This document shows, in pieces, positions 16,165-24,695 of a stretch of 49,716 nt of DNA; position 1 is the stretch's first letter; every line of letters starts with the position of its first letter. The stretch is taken from contig VAXG01000038.1 of NCBI GenBank assembly GCA_005883355.1, forward strand, positions 30,966 to 80,681. Reading direction: 5' to 3'. The notes under the pieces were generated by a model, which worked only from the letters and a program-made list of their open reading frames with translations, made no database searches and had not been told where the DNA came from. The translations under genes and the position numbers were made by a program. The DNA comes from Actinomycetota bacterium. Its GTDB lineage: Bacteria > Actinomycetota > Thermoleophilia > Gaiellales > Gaiellaceae.

Positions 16165-17820
16165 GTGAGAGTTCCCAGCGCGTCGCCGGGCTCTACGGTC
16201 GCCGCCCCCGCTCCGCGAGGATCTCGTTCCCGGCCCTCGCTGACAGTCGTCGTGCCCGTCTACAACGGTGGCGACGACATCGTCGAAAACGTCGACGTGA
16301 TTCGGCGCGTTGTTGCCGGAGGGCTCCCCGGCGAGGAGGTGGAGCTGATCGTTGTGTCGGACGGCTCCATCGACGGCACCGCCGAGCGTCTGCTGGAGAG
16401 TCGAAGCGACCGGGACATACGGGTCATCCACTACGACCGCAACCTCGGCAAGGGCTATGCCGTCAAGGCCGGTGCCCTGGCCGCGCACGGCGACTGGGTT
16501 GCGCTCGTCGACGACGATCTAGACCTCGATCCTGCGTCGATCCCGGAGTTCCTCGACGTGGCGCGTCGCGAGCAGCTCGACTTCGCGATCGGCTCGAAGC
16601 GCCATCCGGGCTCGACCGTGCAGTACCCGCGGTCAAGACGCATCGCGAGCTGGTGCTATCAGCAGCTCAACCACATGTTGTTCCGCCTGGACGTACGAGA
16701 TACCCAGGTCGGGCTGAAGGTGTTCAGCCGGAGTGTGGTGGACGAGGTAGTGCCGCTCCTTCTCGTCAAGCGCTTCGCCTTCGATCTCGAGCTGCTGGCC
16801 GTTGCGACGGCGCTCGGCCACGGGCGAATCAAAGAGCTGCCGATTCGCCTGGAGTACCGCTTCTCCGGGTCGGCGCTCCGCTCGGCGGCGGTGGTACGCG
16901 CGTTGTGGGACACCGCGGCGATCTTCTACCGCCTGCGGATCCTGCGCACTTACCAGCGCAAGCGCGGTCTGGTCGGTGCCGCTGCTCGGTCGGAGTGGCA
17001 GCCGCTTGTCAGCGTGATCGGAGATCACCCTGCGGCAGAAGCGCTGGACTACCCGCGGCTCGAGCCAGCGTCCGGGATTGAGGCTGCAAGCGGCGAGCTG
17101 GTGGCGGTCCTGGGGCCACGCGCGCGCCCCGCAGGCAACTTGATCGCCGCGGCGGTCCCGTTCTTCGCCGACCCGGCGGTTGCGGCCGTCGTCGCGCCGA
17201 CGGTGGCGCCGCTGGGCGGAACGTTGCGTGAGTCCTCGGCCGCCGCGGTCCTCGAATCTCGGCTCGGTGGCGGCTCGCGACGTTCGCGCCATTTTCCCGG
17301 CAATGTTCGCAACGTGTCGGACTATCCGGCGGAGAACGTCGTAGTGCGGCGGACCGATTACGCAGCGGCTCTGGCCGTGGGGGTCGACGACGAGCAGCTC
17401 GTCGCCTGGCTTGCAGAACGCGGGCGGAGGACGGTCTACGCGCCCGACACCTCGGTTTCGGAGGCGCCCGCTCCGCTCTTCTTGCCGCACCTGCGGGGAA
17501 CGTGGCGTCATGCGCGGGCGCGCGGCGCCTCGGCGCGGCGCAGTCGCGCCGGCAGCCTCAGCGGCGCGACCCTGCTTTCGCTCCTTCCGGCGGCACTCGC
17601 AGCTGCGGGTGTGATCCTGATCGCGGCCGGGACGCATTCTGCCCGTGACGTCGGGATCGGCCTCGTAGCTGCGTACCTTGCGCTCGTCGTGGTGTCGGCG
17701 CTCCTGGCGGGCGCGCGGTTTCGCTCCGCTCTGACCGGGCTGCTCACCGTTCCTGCGCTGATTGCGACGCAGGCGGTCTACGTCGCCGGCTTCGTGCGAG
17801 GTCTGGCGCACCGCCGATGA
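16165..17820 (+). CDS. Two-part GT2 glycosyltransferase (dolichyl-P-glucose synthase-like plus membrane-anchored C-terminal half)
   Basis: A 551-residue protein. Residues about 25-275 are a complete GT2 domain of the Alg5/DPG-synthase type: TVVVPVYNGGDDI, VVSDGSIDGTAE, DRNLGKGYAVKAG, VALVDDDLDLDP and DTQVGLKVFSRSVV. After about residue 290 comes a second region with a degenerate GT-A feel (GELVAVLGPRARP, YPAENVVVRRTDY) but no DxD motif, ending in two to four membrane helices. The first half should load a hexose onto polyprenyl phosphate in the cytoplasm. The second may be a decayed or regulatory GT2 duplicate. It heads a four-gene operon in which all junctions overlap by 4 bp (ATGA/GTGA). Confidence 0.75.
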   Translation: MRVPSASPGSTVAAPAPRGSRSRPSLTVVVPVYNGGDDIVENVDVIRRVVAGGLPGEEVELIVVSDGSIDGTAERLLESRSDRDIRVIHYDRNLGKGYAVKAGALAAHGDWVALVDDDLDLDPASIPEFLDVARREQLDFAIGSKRHPGSTVQYPRSRRIASWCYQQLNHMLFRLDVRDTQVGLKVFSRSVVDEVVPLLLVKRFAFDLELLAVATALGHGRIKELPIRLEYRFSGSALRSAAVVRALWDTAAIFYRLRILRTYQRKRGLVGAAARSEWQPLVSVIGDHPAAEALDYPRLEPASGIEAASGELVAVLGPRARPAGNLIAAAVPFFADPAVAAVVAPTVAPLGGTLRESSAAAVLESRLGGGSRRSRHFPGNVRNVSDYPAENVVVRRTDYAAALAVGVDDEQLVAWLAERGRRTVYAPDTSVSEAPAPLFLPHLRGTWRHARARGASARRSRAGSLSGATLLSLLPAALAAAGVILIAAGTHSARDVGIGLVAAYLALVVVSALLAGARFRSALTGLLTVPALIATQAVYVAGFVRGLAHRR

Positions 17821-18827
17821 GCCGGTCGCTCAGCATTGTCATTCCGGTGCACGACGAGGCGGAGCATCTGTCCGCGACCGTCGATGCGCTCGCAGAGGCG
17901 GCGGGGCGAGGTAACTTCACGATGGAGTTGATCGTCGTCGACGACGGTTCGACCGACGGCAGCGCGAGCATCGCGGAGGCCGCAGTCGCGGACAGACTCC
18001 CTCTGAAGATCCTGGCCCGTGAGCAGGCGGGCCGCTTCAAGGCTCGCCGGGCCGGTGTCGAGGCGGCGACGTCCGACTGGGTGCTGCTCTTGGACGCGCG
18101 GGTGCGGCTGCATCGCGACTCCTTACGATTCCTTGGCGAGTGCCTGACACCGGACTCGCCCATTTGGAACGGTCACGTCGTGCCGCAAACGCACGGGAAT
18201 CCGTTCGGTGCGTTCGGCAACGTGCTCGTGCACATCGCGTGGGCCCGGTACTTCGACAACCCGCGTCCGACGAGCTACGGCCTCGACGACTTCGATCACT
18301 TTCCCAAGGGCACCGGCTGCTTCGTCGCGCCGAGAGAGCTGCTGCTCCAGGCCATGGACGCCTTCGTGCCCCGCGTGTCCGACTGGAGGCTGGTGAGCGA
18401 CGACACGCAGCTGATCCGCTGGATTGCGGCGCGCCACCGCATCCATCTCTCGCCCGAGTTCGGCTGCGACTACCAGCCGCGCACCAGCCTGCGCTCGTTC
18501 GTCGACAACGCACTCTATCGGGGCTCAACCTTTCTCGATGGCCATGGCAGAACCGAGTCGCGCTTCTACGCTCTGGCGGTCGGGTTCTATCCGGTCAGCG
18601 CGGCGCTGACCTTTTTCGTCCTCCGGCGGCCTCTCTTCCTGCCCATCCTCATCGCGGTGGCGGTGGGCGGCGGTGGAGCCGTAGCGTCGCGGGCCAGGCG
18701 GCCGGTCTTCGAGATTGCGTCGTTCGCGGCGCTGACACCGGTGTACGCCGTCGCACACGGCGCAGGCATGTGGCGCGCCCTCGCGGTGCTCGCCCGCCAA
18801 CGGCTCGCGGGCGCACGCAAGACGTGA
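17817..18827 (+). CDS. GT2-family glycosyltransferase with C-terminal membrane helices
   Basis: A 336-residue protein: LSIVIPVHDEAEHL, VVDDGSTDGSASI, WVLLLDARVRLH (acidic site reduced to a single Asp rather than DxD) and WRLVSDDTQLIRW as the late acceptor/catalytic region. Two or three hydrophobic segments follow (about 255-320), implying membrane association. It probably adds a sugar to a lipid-linked intermediate. ATGA overlap with the gene before it and GTGA overlap with the epimerase after it indicate coupled translation. Confidence 0.78.
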   Translation: MSRSLSIVIPVHDEAEHLSATVDALAEAAGRGNFTMELIVVDDGSTDGSASIAEAAVADRLPLKILAREQAGRFKARRAGVEAATSDWVLLLDARVRLHRDSLRFLGECLTPDSPIWNGHVVPQTHGNPFGAFGNVLVHIAWARYFDNPRPTSYGLDDFDHFPKGTGCFVAPRELLLQAMDAFVPRVSDWRLVSDDTQLIRWIAARHRIHLSPEFGCDYQPRTSLRSFVDNALYRGSTFLDGHGRTESRFYALAVGFYPVSAALTFFVLRRPLFLPILIAVAVGGGGAVASRARRPVFEIASFAALTPVYAVAHGAGMWRALAVLARQRLAGARKT

Positions 18828-19930
18828 TCCTCGTCGTCTTCGGGACGACCGGCGAGCTGATCAAGCTCGCGCCTGTGCTGCTCCGGCTCGAGGAGCGCGG
18901 CCACCGTTACGTGCTCAGCACCACCGGCCAGCAGGTGCAGCAGATTCCCGCGTTCCTGGATCAGTTCGGTCTGCGGCAGCCCGACCATTGGTTGGCGCGC
19001 GGCACGGGTGGCCGCGACCTCCGCGTCAACAGGGACATACCGCGCTGGTTCGCGAAAGTTGTCAGGTCCTATCTGCGCCGGCGTGGGATGCTGCGGCGCA
19101 CGCTGAGGGAGGGCCCCGGAAAGCCGCTCGTCCTCCTCCACGGCGACACGATGACGACGGTGCTCGGCGCACTCGTCGGGCGGACCCTGCCCGCCCCGGT
19201 CGCGCACATCGAGGGTGGGCTGCGCAGCTTCGATCTGCGTCATCCCTTTCCCGAGGAGCTGAACCGGAAGCTCGCGACGTCGCTCTCTCGCATCCACTAC
19301 GCACCGGGTGCGTGGGCCGCGGCGAACCTGCGGGGCTCAGGGATCGTCGACACCGGCTCGAACACGATCCGCGACAGCCTGGAGCTCGTGTCCGAAGGGG
19401 ACATGCCGTTCCCGCTGCCGGCGCAGCCGTTTGGAGTCGTCTCCCTCCACCGCTTCGAGCTCCTGAACAACCGACGGCTGCTGACCGAGACGATCGAGAC
19501 GCTCGCAGAGGCAGCACGCACGACTCCACTGCGTTTCATTGACCACCCTGTGACGATCGCGGCGCTCGAGAAGTTCGGGCTGGGCCGGTTCTTCGACCAG
19601 TCGGCGTTCGTTCGGATTCCCCGGTTGCGCTTCTTTGACTTCGTTCGTGTCGAGCGTCGCAGCGCGTTCGTGGTCACCGACAGCGGCGGCAGCCAGGAGG
19701 AGTGCTACTACCTGGACATTCCGTGCCTCGTGCATCGGGTGAAGACCGAGCGCCGCGAAGGGCTCGGCGAGACGGCGGTGCTCTCGAGCATGCGTACCGA
19801 CGTCCTTCGTGGCTTCCTCGACGATCCGACACGTTTCCATCGCCGCGCGCCGCTGCCCGCGCATTCGCCGTCGGATGTGATCGTCAACGATCTGGAGCGT
19901 CGTGGCTTCGCCGCAGGGGACGCCCTGTGA
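18824..19930 (+). CDS. UDP-N-acetylglucosamine 2-epimerase (WecB-like)
   Basis: A 368-residue GT-B fold epimerase. Family landmarks are FGTTGELIKLAPVLLRLE at the N-terminus, VLLHGDTMTTVLGAL, HIEGGLRSFDLRHPFPEE, VVSLHRFELL, and the UDP-binding DSGGSQEECYYLDIPCLV followed by TERREG. Non-hydrolysing members interconvert UDP-GlcNAc and UDP-ManNAc, supplying ManNAc or ManNAcA to cell-surface polymers. The frame runs open far upstream inside the previous gene; GTG 18824 is chosen because it gives a GTGA overlap with that gene's stop and starts right at the first beta strand. The atypical dehydrogenase at 32392 could use its product, though that enzyme lacks a key Cys. Confidence 0.86.
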   Translation: MILVVFGTTGELIKLAPVLLRLEERGHRYVLSTTGQQVQQIPAFLDQFGLRQPDHWLARGTGGRDLRVNRDIPRWFAKVVRSYLRRRGMLRRTLREGPGKPLVLLHGDTMTTVLGALVGRTLPAPVAHIEGGLRSFDLRHPFPEELNRKLATSLSRIHYAPGAWAAANLRGSGIVDTGSNTIRDSLELVSEGDMPFPLPAQPFGVVSLHRFELLNNRRLLTETIETLAEAARTTPLRFIDHPVTIAALEKFGLGRFFDQSAFVRIPRLRFFDFVRVERRSAFVVTDSGGSQEECYYLDIPCLVHRVKTERREGLGETAVLSSMRTDVLRGFLDDPTRFHRRAPLPAHSPSDVIVNDLERRGFAAGDAL

Positions 19931-20658
19931 GCTTCGAAGACGCTTTTCGTTCCGTCGAGGAAATCGACGGCTGGCTGACCCCCCAGCAGGCGCGCCTGCT
20001 CTACGAGCGCGCCGCACGCCTTTCGCCGGGCGCGCGGATCGTGGAGATCGGCAGTCACCACGGGCGGTCGACGATCGTGCTCGCGAAGGCGGCGCCCGAG
20101 GCCGAGATCGTCGCCATCGATCCGTACGCGAAGGGCGACGAGTACCGCGATGTCCTCACAGAGGAGGACGTGCGCACCAGCGATCTCGAGCGGTTCGAGG
20201 CGAATCTCGAGCTGGCGGGCGTGCGTGCACGCGTCCGGCACGTGCACGACTTCTCTACCGACGCGGTACGCGGCTTCGAGGACGAGATCGATTTGCTCTA
20301 CATCGATGGCGCTCACGATCTCCGCACGGCGTTCGCAGACATTCGAAACTGGGGCGCGCTCGTCCGCGAAGGTGGAACGATGCTGATCCACGACTCGTTC
20401 AGCTCGGTCGGCGTCACGCTCGCCGAGCTCGTTGCGCTCTTCTTCGCCGGCAGGTTCCGCTACGTGGGACGGTCGCGGACGCTGGCCGAGTACCGGCGCG
20501 AGCACGTCTCGTGGGCCGGCCGCCTACCGAATGCGGCCCTTCAGGCGGCGCAGCTGCCGTGGTTCGCACGCAACGTGCTCGTCAAGGTGGCACTGGTTGG
20601 CAGAGCACGACCGCTCGCCCGGCTGCTGGGTCACCAGGACGAGGTCTTTCCGTACTGA
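19927..20658 (+). CDS. Class I SAM-dependent methyltransferase (Methyltransf_24 type)
   Basis: A 243-residue protein: ARIVEIGSHHGRSTIVLAK is motif I, IVAIDPYAKGDEY the acidic loop, and IDLLYIDGAHDLRTAFADI followed by TMLIHDSF are characteristic of the class I methyltransferases found in O-antigen and capsule loci. GTG 19927 forms a GTGA overlap with the epimerase stop. Last gene of its operon; it converges on the giant fusion gene with a 2-bp gap. Substrate unknown; probably a sugar hydroxyl. Confidence 0.82.
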   Translation: MSFEDAFRSVEEIDGWLTPQQARLLYERAARLSPGARIVEIGSHHGRSTIVLAKAAPEAEIVAIDPYAKGDEYRDVLTEEDVRTSDLERFEANLELAGVRARVRHVHDFSTDAVRGFEDEIDLLYIDGAHDLRTAFADIRNWGALVREGGTMLIHDSFSSVGVTLAELVALFFAGRFRYVGRSRTLAEYRREHVSWAGRLPNAALQAAQLPWFARNVLVKVALVGRARPLARLLGHQDEVFPY

Positions 20659-20660
20659 GC

Positions 20661-23600
20661 TCAGAAACCGGGATCTCGTGAGACGAGATCCGCATGCAAT
20701 GATGCCGCGCCCGATGCTCGCTCGGCGCGGGGCGTCGACAGGACGATGGCGTCCGCTTCGGAGGCCGGGGGTGGGTCGGTCTTCAGCAGCAGCTGCGAGA
20801 CACCCCGAGGGATCTGGACGACGACCGAGACAGTCGTACGGCCCGCGATCGCGATCTGCTGCTCGCCGTGCGAGTTGGCGATGCGCAGCGTTTTCGCCGC
20901 GCCCCGCGGAGGAACAGCGTCGAATACGACGCGTACAACGCCCGCCGTCTTCGCGGTGAATTGAATGACGCCCACGCCTGACGGCGAAGTGAACGCGAAG
21001 CCGGCGCCGACGTCCGCGGTCGGTTTTGGTTTTGCGAAGCCGCCTGGCAGCGTGACGAGCGCCGGGGCCGGCTGAGCGACGACCTGCCAAACGGACGCGT
21101 TGCCCGGGTACCAGATCGAGCCACGGTCGGGGAAGCTTCCGATGAGCTTGTAGCCGGGATCGTGAGCGGGGGCGCGCGGGGGAACCTCGGCGTCAACATG
21201 CGCAAGCGGATGGATGGAGATGGCGGTCACGCCGAGTAGAGCAAGTGCTTCGGCCGTGCCCGGCTGGGCCGGGTCGAGGAGAACGAGCCGGGCATAGTCG
21301 GCCGGGGTGTCGATCGGTGCCCCGTTTACGAGCGCGCGGCCGTGACGCGTCTGCCAGAGCCTGTAGATGTCGGAGTAGCCGAGCGGGTATTCGGCGAGCA
21401 CCCCGCGCGGAGTGCGGTCGACGACGTTGTACTCGGGCGGCGATGGAACGGTTCGGAACCGGTTCTGCGCGGGGTGGATCGCCAGCTCGAGGAACGACGC
21501 GACCATCGCAGCCCCCACCAGACCGGCCGACAGTGCCAGTGGCCTCCCACCGCGTGAGAGCGTGCGCCAGAGTGCCTGGAGACCCAGAGCGGCCAGCGGC
21601 AGGAGCGCCGTCATGAGCAGCGGATCCCAACGCGAAGGCACCCGGAACGCCGGGACGATCTCCCAGAGCAGGCGAGACGGCGTCCACACCTCGTGACCGA
21701 GGATGAGCACCGGGCTCGGTATCGCGAAGAGGAAGCCGACCACGAAGGCGGTGGTCAGACCCGCGGTCGCCACGCGCGTTTCCTCCGAGAGAGCTTTCCG
21801 GCGGCGAATCACCGTAATGAGCCAGACAGCGGCCAGTGCAAACGTGAGCAGCCCGAGGTAATTCGTCGACTCAGTGGTGTTCGACCCGTGCAGATGTGTC
21901 GCCCAGAACGAGTCGAGCCGGTCGCCGGCCACGAGATTGTGCGCCGCGGGCACGACCAACTCGAGCGGGCGGAGGCCATAGACGGAGAGGTCGCCCGCCA
22001 CGCGGTTGAGACCTGCGCCGGTGTTCGTGCCCGAGACCACAGCGCCGATGCCGATGAGACCGACCGCTACGAGTGCCCAGGCCGCCGAGACCGCGACGAG
22101 CACAAATCCGCGCCTGCGGTTCGAGGCGATCGCGGCTCCGAGCATGAAGGCGACCGTCGTGACGGTCGCCATCGCGCCGTAGTAACCCGATGTGAGCCAG
22201 CAGGCGAGATTCGCCGCGCCGACGAGGCCGAAACGCAGCAACGACGGCGACCGCGCGACCGCCACGAGCGCCAGGACGAGAAGTGCGAGAACCTCGATGT
22301 GCACGAGCGACGCGTGCTCGGCGCGAGCGAGATGCCACGGAAACACGATGTACGCGAGCGCAGCCCAGGCCGACACGAGCGGTGCGCAACCGAGATAGCG
22401 CACCAGCGCATACATCGCAACGCCCGAGAGGACGTAGCCGGACACGACCACGAGATTGAAGGCGGCAACGGCGCCGACGACCTGCGTCGCGAGGTACGCC
22501 GGGTAGTAGGGCAGGAGCCACTGCAGGTTTCTCCCGTTTGCCTCGTCCCAGCCGAACGGCGCGCCGCTGAGCGTGTGGTGCGATGTACCGAGTAGGTGGT
22601 AGCCGCTCTCGTGCTGCATCCCCCACAACCACGCCACGCCGCCGGTTGAGTCCGAGCCGGGCACACCGATGATGGTCGAAGCCAGATGCAAGACCACCGG
22701 CCAGAAGAGTGCGCAGACGAACACGGTCGTCCCGACCAGGACGAGGGAGCCTTCCGTCGCCAGTCGGCGCAAACGGACGGCAGCCCCGCCCACGAAGTGT
22801 CGAGCTCCCGAACGGAGCGCCGGAAGGCTCGAGCCCACAAGCACCTCGTGCGCAGCCAGCATCACGGCGCCGATCACGACGTTCGACCAGACCACGCCTG
22901 CCAGCGAAGACGGAATCAGTGCGAGTACTGCGACCTGAACGAGCACGCCGGCCGCGACGATCCAGGCGTAGCGGCTCTCGCCGCGTGAGAGGTGATAGCC
23001 CACGAGGATGTTGGCGACCGAGAACAACCCGATCTCGAGCGCGAAGGGAGCGAGCACGGTGCCTCCTTCGCGGAAGCCCGAGCCGAACGACGTCGAAACC
23101 AGCCCCACACCCGTGGCCCAGTAGAAGAGCGCGAGCGCCCCGCAGAACGCCGCAGTCGCGAGGATCGACCGCCCGAGGATGTCCTCCGTCTCCTCGCCTC
23201 GAGCCTGCCGGGCCGCAGTCCGCGGAAACAGCACCGCGAGGATCGTCGCGGGCAGGAAGAGGCCGACGCGAGCGAACGCTGACGCCGCCGCGTAGGCGCC
23301 TGCTTCGTCTCCCGTGAAGCGAGCCTTGACGATCAGCAGGTCGATGTGGGTGAGGAGGGCGATGCCGACCAGGCCCACAGCGACCGGCGCGAGATACCGC
23401 AGAAACGGGCGCAGGTCGATGCGCGACTCCGTCGATCTGTCGGCGAGCGGGGCATGGATCAGGCCGAACGCGAGCGCCGTGCCGACCAGCGTGCTCGCGG
23501 TCGTCGCCAGAACTGCTGCGCCGAGGCGATACCCCGCCGCCGCGGCGATCGCGAAGACCCCGAGGCGCAGCAGGAACGGCACGACGTACAGCGCGGCGAG

Positions 23601-24092
23601 CGCGTGAAAGCGCTGCGTGCCCTGGAGTACGCCCATCGCAACAGGGGCTATGAACGCTGTGACGAGGCCTGCCTCGGCCAGGACGACCACACCAGTCGAG
23701 TCGATGTTGAGCAGATTCGAGAGCGGCAAGGCCAGCACGAGCGCAAGCACGACCAGTGGCCCGGTCGCGATGAGAGCGAGGCGGAGCGTCCGCCGTGCGA
23801 ACGCATAGGCGCTCGCGGAGTCGCCCGACGCGATGCGTCGCGACACCTCACGCGAGACCGCCATCTGCAGCGCCTGAGCGGGGATGAGGACGACCGCCAG
23901 CAGGCCGAGGAGCGCCGCGAGCGAGCCGTATCTGTCGCTGCCGAGCAGCCTGCCGGCGGCGAGCAGGAAGATGTAGTTCGCGACGATCGCAACGCCGGAG
24001 GCAACAGCGAGCAGCGCGCCGCTTCGCGTCCCGCTCTGGCGCTCTCCGGCTTCACGCCGCGCAAGCCTGGATCGAGGGCCGGTTTGAAGCAC
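20661..24092 (-). CDS. Fusion of a Wzx/PST-type polysaccharide flippase and a GT-C-like membrane domain
   Basis: A 1143-residue protein. Residues about 20-435 are a polysaccharide-transporter (MATE/Wzx) flippase with about 12 helices (GALLAVASGVAIVANYIFLL, LGSDRYGSLAALLGLL, GVLQGTQRFHALA). Residues about 450-900 form a second set of roughly 11 helices with a large outer loop after its first helix (GVPGSDSTGGVAWLWGMQ), as in YfhO/GT-C proteins. A soluble beta-rich tail of about 240 residues follows. One chain could thus flip a lipid-linked sugar and use it outside. The start is uncertain: GTG 24092 is the first standard start, yet the frame continues upstream with FAQN, a word also present before the same domain in the truncated copy at 34652. 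Its 5' 743 bp are duplicated there. Confidence 0.78.
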   Translation of the reverse strand: MLQTGPRSRLARREAGERQSGTRSGALLAVASGVAIVANYIFLLAAGRLLGSDRYGSLAALLGLLAVVLIPAQALQMAVSREVSRRIASGDSASAYAFARRTLRLALIATGPLVVLALVLALPLSNLLNIDSTGVVVLAEAGLVTAFIAPVAMGVLQGTQRFHALAALYVVPFLLRLGVFAIAAAAGYRLGAAVLATTASTLVGTALAFGLIHAPLADRSTESRIDLRPFLRYLAPVAVGLVGIALLTHIDLLIVKARFTGDEAGAYAAASAFARVGLFLPATILAVLFPRTAARQARGEETEDILGRSILATAAFCGALALFYWATGVGLVSTSFGSGFREGGTVLAPFALEIGLFSVANILVGYHLSRGESRYAWIVAAGVLVQVAVLALIPSSLAGVVWSNVVIGAVMLAAHEVLVGSSLPALRSGARHFVGGAAVRLRRLATEGSLVLVGTTVFVCALFWPVVLHLASTIIGVPGSDSTGGVAWLWGMQHESGYHLLGTSHHTLSGAPFGWDEANGRNLQWLLPYYPAYLATQVVGAVAAFNLVVVSGYVLSGVAMYALVRYLGCAPLVSAWAALAYIVFPWHLARAEHASLVHIEVLALLVLALVAVARSPSLLRFGLVGAANLACWLTSGYYGAMATVTTVAFMLGAAIASNRRRGFVLVAVSAAWALVAVGLIGIGAVVSGTNTGAGLNRVAGDLSVYGLRPLELVVPAAHNLVAGDRLDSFWATHLHGSNTTESTNYLGLLTFALAAVWLITVIRRRKALSEETRVATAGLTTAFVVGFLFAIPSPVLILGHEVWTPSRLLWEIVPAFRVPSRWDPLLMTALLPLAALGLQALWRTLSRGGRPLALSAGLVGAAMVASFLELAIHPAQNRFRTVPSPPEYNVVDRTPRGVLAEYPLGYSDIYRLWQTRHGRALVNGAPIDTPADYARLVLLDPAQPGTAEALALLGVTAISIHPLAHVDAEVPPRAPAHDPGYKLIGSFPDRGSIWYPGNASVWQVVAQPAPALVTLPGGFAKPKPTADVGAGFAFTSPSGVGVIQFTAKTAGVVRVVFDAVPPRGAAKTLRIANSHGEQQIAIAGRTTVSVVVQIPRGVSQLLLKTDPPPASEADAIVLSTPRAERASGAASLHADLVSRDPGF
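23296..24038 (-). repeat. Direct repeat, copy 1 (flippase 5' region)
   Basis: 743 bp matching 33778-34520 in the same orientation at a constant offset of 10,482 bp, with no indel. By hand count about 28 mismatches, so about 96 percent identity. It codes for residues about 19-265 of the flippase domain. The two copies bracket the GDP-heptose operon and the dehydrogenase/GtrA genes. Confidence 0.9.
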
Positions 24093-24224
24093 CGACTCAT
24101 TCTGCGCGAAGCACTGGCTGCTGGCGCCCAGGAACCTTCCGAACTGCCGCCCTAGTAGCCCGGAGACTGCGGGACCTCCAGACGAACGTCGCCGGCCACC
24201 ATCGTTAGCCTGCCGGCTCCATAC

Positions 24225-24350
24225 ATGACAGAGCTTTCGTATCCCGTGTCACCGGCTCGAGCCACGAGCGGAATTCCGTACTACCTGCGTGTGCTGCGCG
24301 TCGTCGGCGTCATCGAGTTCAAGGCCAAATACGCGGGTGCCGCTCTCGCC
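24225..24350 (+). pseudogene. N-terminal relic of an ABC-2 (Wzm-type) polysaccharide permease
   Basis: From ATG 24225 the frame reads like the cytoplasmic N-terminus of an ABC-2 exporter permease: PYYLRVLRVVGVIEFKAKY, then AGAAL, matching the amphipathic interface helix that precedes the first membrane segment (compare the intact permease at 46023, WRDVKVRYAQTMLGAAW). After AGAAL the membrane domain is absent and the frame turns into Arg/Ser-rich noise. I read it as the stump of a second exporter gene, lost during remodelling between the flippase and heptose genes. Confidence 0.5.
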
Positions 24351-24376
24351 TCCTCGTTTCGCGGCATTGCGTTTCC

Positions 24377-24628
24377 GGAAGGCCGCGCCAGTCGATCGGT
24401 CTACGGGGCCTGGCTCCGAAACTTGTCCTCCAAAGCCTGCCCCGAGCGAGCGCACAGGAGCCACTCATCTTCATTGATCCCGGAGCCGCATGGAGCGAGC
24501 GTCGGACGAGGAGCGCGTGGTTGAGAGGGAGGCGGTCGGCGCGACTCGAGGGAATCCAGCAGTTCTACTCGAGTCGGCGCTTGGAGGTCGCGACGCGGCG
24601 GATCGAGGACGCGCTCCGCCTCGAGTGA
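24377..24628 (+). pseudogene. Possible coding relic of unknown family
   Basis: In the frame ending at TGA 24626-24628 the translation looks protein-like (QEPLIFIDPGAAWSERR, then LEGIQQFYSSRRLEVATRRI and EDALRLE at the end), with no start codon and no recognisable family. It lies between the permease relic and the heptose promoter. It may be the C-terminal end of another lost gene; a chance open stretch in high-GC DNA cannot be excluded. Confidence 0.25.
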
Positions 24629-24682
24629 AGTCGGACGCGCCCGCTTGTCAGGGCTGCGTGCGCCTCAGCGATCGTTGCGCTG

Positions 24683-24688
24683 TAGGTT
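24683..24688 (+). promoter_or_regulatory. -10 element of leaderless promoter for the heptose operon
   Basis: TAGGTT is followed by exactly 7 nt and then TTG 24696, the same geometry as at 5437, 16165 and 43327. It supports the unusual TTG start of gmhA and places the single visible promoter of the nine-gene operon after the relics. Confidence 0.5.
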
Positions 24689-24695
24689 TCCTTCA

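Noticed and set aside
16107-16488. Upstream part of the minus frame containing the methyltransferase relic
   Set aside because: Antisense to the start of the two-part GT2; no recognisable motif before RICGS.
18140-18823. A 5' extension of the UDP-GlcNAc 2-epimerase frame
   Set aside because: It overlaps the GT2 gene, and the protein before ILVVFGTTGE has no likeness to the family.
20655-20664. Palindrome CTGAGCTCAG between convergent genes as a terminator
   Set aside because: Only a 5-bp half-site with no loop; too short to support a terminator call.
24645-24695. ATG 24645 as the start of gmhA
   Set aside because: The extra residues are Arg/Ser-rich and unlike GmhA N-termini, and the promoter hexamer at 24683 would lie inside the gene.
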